Source: Loripinus fragilis
Lineage: Eukaryota; Mollusca; Bivalvia; Lucinida; Lucinidae
Direction: 5' to 3'
Length of the DNA stretch: 64,000 nucleotides
Assembly: GCA_964019695.1 (NCBI GenBank)
Contig: OZ026528.1
Span: 53,846,495 to 53,910,494, forward strand
Below the pieces are notes generated by a model. The model saw only the letters and a program-made list of their open reading frames with translations, was not told the origin of the DNA and searched no databases. Both the position numbers and the translations under genes were made by a program. This document shows positions 55,401-64,000 of this stretch, piece after piece; position 1 is the stretch's first letter, and the number at the start of each line of letters is the position of its first letter.

Positions 55401-58400
55401 TTAAAAAGCATGCACACTAGCTACCTGCTGTCCTTCTCTATGTTAATGGATGTGATGTAGAATGGCTTGTTAGAAGTCAGGAGCAGCTTCTGTAGCTGGC
55501 TTAAAATGAAGACCGCAACCGTAGTGCCACCATGGCCTGACATAAATCTGCACTACATCTCGTCAATCTCAATGCTCTGCCTGATATGTCTCTCCAATAT
55601 GCACTCTAACACCCTTATTAATTGCTTAATTAACTTCAAGCCTCTGTTCAGAGCACCCCCTTTGCCTATGTTCATACTGTCAATTTCACTCTGTACCAAC
55701 ACTCGAGATTATGTTGCAGATTAGGACAAACACCTCGACTGTGCCAGTTTCCCAAATGCATGTAGAATAAAGCATCTGGATGATAATTGCTGATGATTTG
55801 TCTGCTAATTAATTTTGTGATAAGTCCTGTACTGATCAGCTGGCTAGTCCTTCAACTGGGATTTCCTCTGGCATGCCTTTTGCATTCCAAAGAGTTCGAA
55901 TTTGAGTAACTTCATAATGTCTTATCCACGCTTCTTCCAACGCTTATTCACCTAGCGACTCTTGGCCTGCGTCATTCCGGACATGTTATTCCCAGTTTTG
56001 CTTATATACTAGGTAAAATTATAGCAATGACCAGAAACTAGTACAATCAGAGCTAACATTCTTCCTACAAAATCAAAATGGGGAAAACTAAGTATACAGA
56101 TAGATAGTATACAGTGGTGATGTAGCTCTCCCCTTGAAGGCAGTTACTAGGCTGCCTTAACATAACCAAAATCATTCACATGCATGTATATAAAAGTACA
56201 TACAAACCATATTTACACTTATAATAATAAAATGCTACCTTGGAACGATTTCTAGGACGAATGTTTAACTAGTCAATGAATAACCACACGTGAACAATAA
56301 ATCACGAAACGCAAGAATTGATACAGCAAGGGCAGGGATTCGACTGAATATGCGGTTTGGGCACCTAGCTTAAGCTCCCTGGGCTGTAAAAGACCATCAA
56401 TGTAAATACAGAGCAAAATAACATCATCATTTAAAAACCCTACATACCTAAATAGACAAAAAAGCTTTTGTTTCAACTAACTAGACTGAAGAGGTTTTTG
56501 GACTTAACTATTATGGAATCAAATGCCCGACTCACTAGCAAGCAATTGATGAGGGAAGCTTTGGCTAGAAACTAAGATGTCTGCAACAATATATATTGGA
56601 TTGACTTAAGAATTATATAAACTTTGATTACTTTCAAGTAGATATGATAGTTCCAGCTACATCATCAACACAACCTAATAAGGCTGGCTGCAGCAAATAC
56701 GTCATTTGACAAGACCAAGTTTAAAAGTTGATGTGGGTGAAAACGGAGGGTTGTGGTCTAAGTACATTTTTTTTTTAAAATTGTATACAGTTTTATGAGA
56801 CATATAGCCTTTTAAGCCTATGGAAACTTGATGAGATGGAGAAAGGTCAAAAAGAAACTGTGATATTACAGATTTTATAGGATTTTTCACTAAAATTTGA
56901 TGTAAACAAATGATATTTTATGCAATGGCAATTCTACAAAGGACAGTTTTAGTTTACTATAGGTACAAAAATTCTTTGTATCTCATTTTGATTTTATCAA
57001 TTTTACGTAGAACACACTAAATAGCAATTTATGCATAAGTGTCTAAAACCAAATTTGGCAACTATCGTGGATGACAGGTTGAAAGTCCCCTTTACTATTC
57101 TAATTCATTAAATATAATAATTTCTTGAAGATCATTTTCATAACTTCAAACAACCTCAAAATATGTTCCTATAGAAAGTAAAAATACGTTTCTTTTTTTT
57201 CTAAAACTAAATACAAAGCCATCTTGAATACCATGTTATAATAAGTTAAAATAAAAATAAAGTCTTATAAGTTCGTCCCTTGTTTGTGTAGCTATTTCTA
57301 CTTAATTGCATAATAATTTTGCATAGAAATTCATAATTTGTCAAGTTGGTATACCACCACTATTGAGAATGCAAAATGTTTTTTTGTTTGTTTGATTTGA
57401 TTATTTACGTCCCATCAACAATCTTTCAGTTAAACAGGGAAGGGTCTTCCTGGGTTGAACCAGTACTAAGCTAGGATAAATGTGTCTTGCTCAAGGACCA
57501 CAACACAGAGACGCTGGTGAGGCTCGAACCCGTGGCCCCTCGGTCTCGAGTCAAGCACTCTACCATTGAGCCACTGAGCACCCTTTGGATGCAAAATGTG
57601 ACAGCCACCTTGAGACTATGTCCTAAATCTTGTGTTTTCTAAGCCTAAATGACAATTTTGAGGCAAATTAGTATGATTGACTGCAAAATAAGTGGAATTA
57701 AATGAAAACAACAAATTGGCTTGCAAATGTATGAGCTAAAAATAATGCACTTTAAAATAGACTGCATAATTTGGAATAAACCAATATGGCGCCCACCTTA
57801 TAAATGGTGTCCATATGACATTTCTACTTTGAAAGCCGTCTTGGATGGTATGTTGGATGCTCCCTTTTTTATTCAAAGCCATCAAATAAATTTATTCTTG
57901 AAAATAGTTTGCATAAATTCAAACTACATTCTTCCAGTTCCAAATGAAAGCAGATAGTATGTTATGATTTGCACATTGGTAGCCATCTTTAATACCATAT
58001 TTGAACAATACGCAACAATAAAGCCATGCTGATAAGTAAGTAATTTGTTTAACGGGACTATTTCTATTTGCTAGAAGTAATTTGCATCAAAATTTATAAC
58101 TTTGTAAAGTTCTATGATATAACTGCACTTTTTAGATACAAAAGTGGCGGCCATCTTGAAAAAATACAGCCTCAATCCTGATTTTTTAAAATTGAAAGAT
58201 GGTCTTAAGGTTTTGAGATATAACTGATGGCTATTTAAGTAAAATTAACTGAAGAAAACATGATGTTTGCAAATAAATAATGATATTATAATAAATAAGT
58301 TGAAAAAGGTGGCCATTTTGGAAAAACAAGATGGCGGCCATTAGAGGGCATTTTCGGCGTGGCACTGACCCTTAATTTTTTTGTTTTGTTATCAACTAGC

Positions 58401-61400
58401 CATGTACCAAGTTTCATGCTTTTATCATAAAATGCACGATTCTTCTCAAAATTGTTACATATCCGCCCCACTAGTCAGCCCTTTAGCAGTTTTGCTAATT
58501 TTGTTTATCCCTGGGATGTATATAAAAATCCCTTTTGAGCCAGAACTCCATTCCGATTACCTGAAATGGACAAATGGCCCGACTACTTGAAGAATATGAC
58601 AATATAACTTGAGCCGTGGCATGAGATTTCCAACAATGTGGCATTTTGACAAGTGTAGACTCAGACGAGCCTATGCAGCCTCCTTTTATGCTTTGAAACT
58701 CTAAGTTGTCTTCAGTCAGTAGCTTGACACTTATAGAATATACAAGCGACTAGCAAAGGCTCTGATCAGACTGCGGGTATGCGCAGGCTTTCCTGGTCGC
58801 ATATACCACATTGTTGGAAATCTCATGACCAGGCTCAATTTGAAATTCACATACCCAGACAATGGCCTGCTTTACTTTCTAATTTAGTATAAGTCAACAA
58901 TTTAAAGTTAGCTTATATTCTCTGAAACTTCACGTTCCTCCTTTTTTTACAATTTTTTTTTTTTTTTGTAAAATTTCAATTCATTTTTGGCCAATATTTC
59001 ATCTAACATTGGTTAATGGGCCTTTTTTATATGGGCCATTTTTTTATATAAAGATTCATCTTCTTTTAAAGAATTATAAAAAAATCATCTTTTTTTTTAT
59101 CACAGAGCCAGAGAACAATGCGAGACAAGACCCACAGATTACTGGAGTTGCTGCAGAAACGTGGGCCTGAAGCTTTCTTCAAGTTTGCAGACATTCTCAG
59201 AGAAGATTACAAATGGATCTCTGATAGTCTTGAAGAAACATATAAAGCTAAATTTGAGACAGAGGATGAAGCAGGTAAGAATGTTAGGGATCTGTATACC
59301 TTCTTGAATTTCAGGCCCAGGGAATACTAGGGAGACAGTGTACAGTGATCTTAAGAGATATACAAACTCATCAACATGTTACGACCCTTGGTTAAGGTTA
59401 CTGAACTAGAAGCTGTATAAAGAACCATTATTTTTTTTAAGTTGTGATTGTCTGTGTTCTGTGTCTCTTCCTCACCATGTCCTGGGTTGTCTGCAATCTG
59501 TGAGTGTGGCATTTCCTATTTTTAACACCTCCCATTTAACAAATAAGATGCTTCATTATGCATTCAATTGCTTTAAACTGTCATTAGGGTAGCTTTAGAA
59601 CAGAACAAGACAACTTTAATAAATATAACCTCAATTCTCACACTGGTGGCATAAAAGCATAAACCATTGAAGATTATGCAGTGAACAAACATATACCAAC
59701 CTATCATAGGTTGAGGCTCGAATAGACCAATGTATCCTAAGTATTACTCTTTGGCATCCTGAGGATCCACAAACGATATTAAGTTCTTTTTTTCTTTCAT
59801 TATTTTATATTTCATGTCTTAAAGTTGGACAACTTTAAATTTTGGCCTCACCTAACCCAAAGTTCCCAACACTAGGAGCCCCCCTCCCTCACCTCCCCTG
59901 GGATATTGGAAAAAGGTTATTATTGTTTTTTATTTAGAATTATGTTGCAAGGGATGGACAGGTCTTTTGATGAGAGTGCATAATAAAAAAAAAAAACAGT
60001 TTTCTTATTTCTCAATCAAAACATATTATTATGTTGTTGGTACTCAAAAAATGTCTCTTCGAGTACTCAAAACAAATGTTAAAACTGATGGATAAGAAAA
60101 AAAATCAAAACTGCATTTAAGGTCACTGCCCACACCTGGGCGATTTTTTTTCCAAAAAATAGATTTTTTTCATTTTTTGATATTCTGTAGTACATCATAT
60201 TATAAGCAAAATAACACAAAATAAAGAAAATTTACCGTCCAGTTCAAAAGTTACAGCTCTTCATTATATGGCCTATGTTGGCTTTTTACGCAGCTTTTTG
60301 TAAATTCATTAAGACAAGTAAAATATTCTGTAACTCAATTTTATATTTGAAAATCGTTATTTCAAACAAGCATGCGAAGCCATAAATAATTAAGAACTTT
60401 TTCTCAAACCATTCTTTTGCAGCTATACAATTATTTTTCTTCATATCACGCTTTCAAACCTGCGTTCACCGATATTTATGCATTAATTTTCGGCAATTAG
60501 TGACTGATAATTCAATATTTAAACATACTTTAAAAAAATAAATTTTTCTATTTTTTTTTTAGGAAAGTGATCATTATATAAGATGCGTTATGACAAAATT
60601 TTAAAAAAATTCACCGTTTAATTAGTGAGATATTACCAAATAATTATCCCTACCCCCTAAACTAAAAATTAATGATCTTAGCAGGCTTTTCTTATTTCTA
60701 AGCATGTTAAAACCTTACGAACCAAACACTGTTGATTAAAATACCTCACTCTGAACTTTCAAATGAAATTATATGTACTCCAAATACTTGGAACATTTAT
60801 ATGCATATATGTGAAGACTTTTCAATACCAAAAACGATACCAAAATACCCCACCCACGGTAAAAAGAAACTTATCCGCATTTTGTCTGAACACCTAGTCG
60901 ATATATTTTGACCAAATTTGCATAGATACACCATTAGGATAGAGATGTAATGTTTTGGGGACATTTACCTTTTTCAAGGTCACGGGGTAACTCTGCATGT
61001 CAAATTTAGGTGAAAATGTGCTGTTTTAATATGCATCGCTTTAATTGATCGATGCATATACATCATGTACTCATCCAAGAATTTGAAATGTTTTTAAATC
61101 TTTGTTGCGGCCTCGGATGCCATACTAATGCCCGATCGCGAAGCAAGGCCAGACCTTAACACTTGACCAGAGTTGGCTTATTTCTATTAGATCTATATAT
61201 CCCTTGACGGACATCTTTCAGTTGAAACATGTCAAATGTAGAGTAACCTTGGAGATTAGCAAAAAAAAAAATAGCGTAAAATTGTAAATATTTTATTGCT
61301 CATTATTTTTATATTTGCTTTGGGTGCTCAAAAGAACCGTCTCACTGAGTACCTATAACTTGCCTATGATTTGGTTGGACCCGCATTTATATGAAAAGGG

Positions 61401-63751
61401 TTCTTTTTATGCCCACATCCTTCCCGCTACTAAAGGGGGTATTCAGTGGCGCGGAGGGGGAGGGGGTACTATTTTTGGTACGGATCCCGTCGGCGTTGGT
61501 CATGGGCGGAATTGGCCACCAGTAGTCTAGAGGGGCTAGACATTTTCTATGCGCATATCACATGAACCAGGCTTGAAGATTGGGTCCGCATTTACATGAA
61601 TATAAATGAGCATCGATGCGACAAAACCTGTCTTCAGGGTTTCCGATAAGATCATACCAAAACCAGCCCCCTCAGCCACTGAGACTAGATAGAATAGTGA
61701 AATCTCGCTTGGAGCAAGTTTAGATACGATACTATTGGTCACTATTCAATTTGTGAATAGCAAAGGCGCTGATCAGACTGCGCGGATGCGCAAGCTGGTC
61801 CGCGCCTTTTTTGTTTGCAGACCCGATGGCAGAATTCCTCGCGTACCTTTAATAATTTAGAGTAGGCCTACTGTAATTTAGAATCACGACTATACTTGGG
61901 TCAACCTTAGCCCAAGATAGCCTTGTAGCTAAATATTGGAACACATTTGACATAAGGCAAATTGTTTAGGACGCAAACTAAAGCGAGGGACTCTCAACGT
62001 CAACGTCAAGTTCAATACTTGTCGTTTACGCATAATGACGTCATAAGAGCAAGTGACGTCATTAGCGCACGTCAGGTTCAAAGTAGACGCTAGAGAACGT
62101 GACGAGATAGTCTGTCTTGGTGAAATTTTAATGCAGGTAAAATAAAACCATAAAATCATATATAGATCTATATACAAGTAGTTATATCATGATTGTTGAT
62201 GTGGACTGTCAAAAAACCGCGAACAGTCGACTGACATTGCCCTGGTAAAATGCGTGTTCCATTACACTGACTGACTTTTTTTCTTCTCACAGAGCTGAGC
62301 GTCCATCGTTTAGTATCCGTAAAGAATGCCAACTTTTGTTGTTCATTATACTTAAAAGTTTGTTTGCATTTTTAATGTTATATCAATCACTTTCAGATTA
62401 CCAACGTGCAGTGTAACGGGCATTACTGTCGGTAGAAAACATATCATAGTTGCGTAAAATCACACTTTGTCATAATCGAACGCTACCAAGTATTACCTCC
62501 CTTGGTGATTTAGAGTTACGGTTATTGCTATGGGTAGTGACCTTAAACTGTTTATTTAACTGGACTGATGGATGATAACTTACTATTCTTTGATGGACTA
62601 AATTTGCTTTGCATCTTTTTTCAGTTGACAGCGCTAGAACACCAAGACAACTACAACTCTCTTTCCCTCCTACCCCTCGTGAAACACACCCCAAAAGACT
62701 TGTATCCACCTCTCAGAGCAGTAGGAGTATTCACAACTCATTCATCAGAAGTTCTACAGTGTTTTTCCCTGAAACTATAGAACACATTTCTGATGAAACA
62801 GATGGCCAAGAAGATGAGGAGAGAGACATTATTAATGGACAAACAATAGATGCTTGTGTTAGCCCAATCCAAACACTGTTACCATCAAGACGATACATTC
62901 ATACTGCAAGTAGTCCATTTCCTCTTTCAAGATCAACTTCTCGCAATACATATAGAGCCGAGGAAGAAGCTGCTGATCATGAAGATGATGAAATATTACA
63001 GCTACCCGATGGCAGAGATGAAGCTGATGCAAGAACAGATGTTACAGATGAATCGGACACATCAGACATTGATGAAGATTATAATGGCACAGATGAGGAT
63101 AAAATCCTAGAAGAGTTATTTCTGAAGCTTTACAAAATCAATACAGAAAATGATACTGTGACTGACACTGAACCAGATGTTGAGCAGGTTACTCTTGCAA
63201 TGGTTCATGAAGAAATTGACAAACTTGTGCAAAGAGTGGACAATGCAGAAGCATCACTAGATCAAGCCTATCAGGCAATAGGAGTGCAGGAAACTAAATT
63301 ACCACTTGACAAACATATACAAGAACTGCTAGAGAAACAAGATGAAATAACACAAGAGTTGGAAAAGGAGAAAAGAGAAAAAGAGAGCATGGTGAATGAC
63401 ATGTATTATATATCCCAAGAAATGAAGCGTATAAACAATCTTAAACACAGGAATGAAAAGATCGAGGCTGAAAATAAAGACCTCAAGGAAGAATTGGAGA
63501 AAACAAAACAAGAAATGCAAGAAAGAACTGACCAACTGCAAAAGCAGTTAAATGAAATGGAAAGGGAGAGGGCTCATGCCATGCTGCAGCACCATCAGTT
63601 ACCTCTACAAACACAGACACAAACTACAAGAAGGAGAACTACTACAAAAAGTTTCTTGAGTCCAAGGCGTACTCAGACAATGAATTTACACCAACAATCC
63701 TCTTTTGACTTATTTTCACCGAGAGCAAAATTTGGATACAAGAAAAAATGA
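52301..63751 (+). CDS. CARD gene 3: CARD - acidic linker - novel module - coiled-coil protein, 3 exons, 476 aa
   Basis: CDS is join(52301-52435, 59106-59274, 62625-63751), 1,431 bp, phases 0 and 1 as in its paralogues. Residues about 5-95 form a CARD; exon 2 keeps HRLLELLQKRGPEAFFKF and a W-I-S-D-S-L helix. Residues 102-150 are Ser/Thr/Pro-rich. About 152-266 is strongly Asp/Glu-rich, an insertion not seen in genes 1 and 2. The conserved module (about 261-376) is divergent: VTLAMV replaces TFxMI, while QAYQAIGV is retained. Coiled coil runs about 332-426, followed by a Gln-rich patch and a basic tail with RRRTTTK and YKKK at the C-terminus. In-frame TGA at 52295-52297 supports the start. Introns 1 and 2 are 6.7 and 3.4 kb, swollen by mobile elements. 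Function inferred only from the CARD-coiled-coil architecture. Confidence 0.83.
52454..52670. mobile_element. Foldback palindrome, ~108-bp arms
   Basis: agtataacctgtgtaaaacg ... cagaatgctcc folds on ggagcattctgcaatactt ... aggttttactatac around a 4-base centre. It starts 18 bp after the gene 3 exon 1 donor. Confidence 0.85.
52685..52745 (+). pseudogene. Decayed duplicate of gene 3 exon 1 (second half)
   Basis: Read in the frame of exon 1, this stretch gives VDHLAKMMRERL, against EDLLAKMMREKL in the real exon; nucleotide identity is about 38 of 45 in the core. There is no GT donor at the expected end, so it looks like a broken exon copy. It is separated from exon 1 by the palindromic element at 52454-52670. 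Confidence 0.55.
52991..53539. mobile_element. hAT-like MITE with 8-bp target duplication
   Basis: Ends tagggctgcaacgatac and the inverse of gaatcgttgcagctcta. Flanked by CTCAGCAC at 52983-52990 and 53540-53547. Arms carry repeated cacgatacgatatg / tatcgcgatac. 8-bp duplications are typical of hAT elements. Confidence 0.85.
54723..54986 (+). other. Unassigned 87-codon frame inside the TIR element
   Basis: Frame starts MFSTSLATMYHASELF and ends in TILLP before a stop. Composition looks protein-like (balanced, with Cys and charged residues), but no domain is recognised and the DNA after it is riddled with stops. Could be an exon or relic of the element's own gene. Confidence 0.2.
57380..57588 (-). 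mobile_element. tRNA-derived SINE (family 1) with 11-bp target duplication
   Basis: Reverse complement has gggtgctcagtggctcaatg (A box), cgggttcgagcctca (B box) and the family tail. Flanked by ATGCAAAATGT at 57369-57379 and 57589-57599. Confidence 0.9.
58611..58836. mobile_element. MITE family A, copy 4
   Basis: gagccgtggcatgagatttc ... gaaatctcatgaccaggctc, with interior tctgatcagactgcg. Sits ~270 bp upstream of gene 3 exon 2. Confidence 0.85.
59106..59274 (+). CDS. Gene 3 exon 2 (CARD helices 4-6)
   Basis: Preceded by a T-rich tract and cacag acceptor. 56 codons plus one base: SQRTMRDKTHRLLELL, QKRGPEAFFKF, then a KWISDSL helix. Donor gtaaga. The motif is almost the same as in gene 1 exon 2. 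Confidence 0.85.
59290..61600. other. Gene 3 intron 2, mostly unassigned
   Basis: AT-rich. Holds tgttggtactcaaaa (60030) and tgggtgctcaaaagaacc (61320) arms of the hairpin family at 13668. No exon or long repeat found. Confidence 0.4.
61608..61845. mobile_element. MITE family B, copy 5
   Basis: gagcatcgatgcgacaaaac then tgtcttcagggttt; interior aaaggcgctgatcagactgc and ctggtccgcgcctttt. Confidence 0.75.
62625..63751 (+). CDS. Gene 3 exon 3 (acidic linker, module, coiled coil, tail)
   Basis: Acceptor ttttttcag at 62616-62624. The split codon G|TT gives Val102, followed by DSARTPRQLQ. Open to TGA at 63749-63751. The frame is fixed by the exon 2 phase, so an apparent upstream extension is intronic. 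AATAAA at 63822-63827. Confidence 0.85.
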
Positions 63752-63821
63752 AAAGATAATACGTAAGACCTCCAGATAGTAGTGAATAATTCTGAACTGA
63801 CTTTCATATTTCTCTGCCAAA

Positions 63822-63827
63822 AATAAA
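63822..63827 (+). terminator. Candidate polyadenylation signal of gene 3
   Basis: AATAAA 71 nt after the stop codon; a second, AAATAAATT, lies near 63950. Confidence 0.45.
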
Positions 63828-64000
63828 ACGAGCGTACTCAAAAGAACCATAGAACCATCTCAGGCTGACGAATCAGTAAAAATTAACATAATTTTACAGT
63901 GTAAAATTTGTTTATCTGGATGTTTTACTACTTTTTTATATTCCTTAAAATAAATTATTATGCAGATAAGCGAACATTTTGAGCAGGAAATTATCATAAC

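Larger units (their letters stand above)
53988..58475. mobile_element. 4.5 kb TIR element rich in AAGATGGCGGC-type motifs
   Basis: Long imperfect TIRs: ctagtggggcagatatgt then gtgcattttatgataaaagc and acttggtacatggc on the left; their inverses, with gggtcagtgcca, at 58365-58475. Interior modules repeat gccgccatcttgaa / ccaagatggctgcc at least nine times. Contains a SINE (57380) and an unassigned 1.9 kb middle (54.7-56.6 kb). No transposase recognised. Gene 3 intron 1. Confidence 0.75.

Noticed and set aside
62609..62624. N-terminal extension of gene 3 exon 3 frame (MHLFS)
   Set aside because: It reads through a T-rich tract and cag acceptor from a non-ATG codon. Phase 1 joining to exon 2 explains the frame without it.

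Overview
This is a eukaryotic, AT-rich, intron- and repeat-dense genomic window. The interspersed-repeat style (tRNA-derived SINEs with a common tail, many short foldback MITEs, repeats carrying a 'agggccataactctgtta' phrase, a GGCCCTAGGGCCC-ended element) suggests a mollusc, most likely a bivalve. That is inferred from memory of such genomes, not proven here. No prokaryotic gene structure, rRNA, CRISPR or conventional tRNA gene is visible.

The only convincing protein-coding content is three paralogous genes in tandem on the + strand. Each is rebuilt from three exons whose phases and lengths close exactly: gene 1 (14653-14793, 16629-16782, 25139-26562; 572 aa), gene 2 (31994-32128, 34024-34189, 35197-36563; 555 aa) and gene 3 (52301-52435, 59106-59274, 62625-63751; 476 aa). 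Exons 1 and 2 encode an N-terminal CARD (death-fold) split at the same place by a phase 0 intron. Exon 2 ends in phase 1. A single long exon 3 encodes a linker, an unrecognised conserved module of about 110 residues (signature PEPxTFxMI, then ALGV and YI), a coiled coil, and a basic Ser/Thr-rich tail. The layout is like CARD-coiled-coil adaptors (vertebrate CARD9/10/11/14), but the middle module is not one I recognise. An oligomerising innate-immune or cell-death adaptor is an inference.

Layout. 1-14.6 kb is repeats only (GGATCCC palindromic clusters, foldbacks, a ~190-bp MITE family, SINEs, microsatellites). 14.65-26.56 kb is gene 1; its second intron holds a 7,490-bp TIR element (17016-24505) nested in an older MITE and carrying a ~2.9 kb, 42-bp minisatellite. 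26.6-32 kb is intergenic with SINE, 56-58-bp minisatellite and a foldback. 32-36.6 kb is gene 2, whose 3' end is duplicated just downstream. 37-52.3 kb is intergenic, dominated by a ~6.2 kb inverted-repeat element (39.48-45.65 kb) with a further element nested in it. 52.3-63.75 kb is gene 3, whose first intron contains a foldback, a decayed copy of exon 1, a hAT-like MITE with 8-bp target duplication, and a 4.5 kb TIR element rich in AAGATGGC-type motifs.
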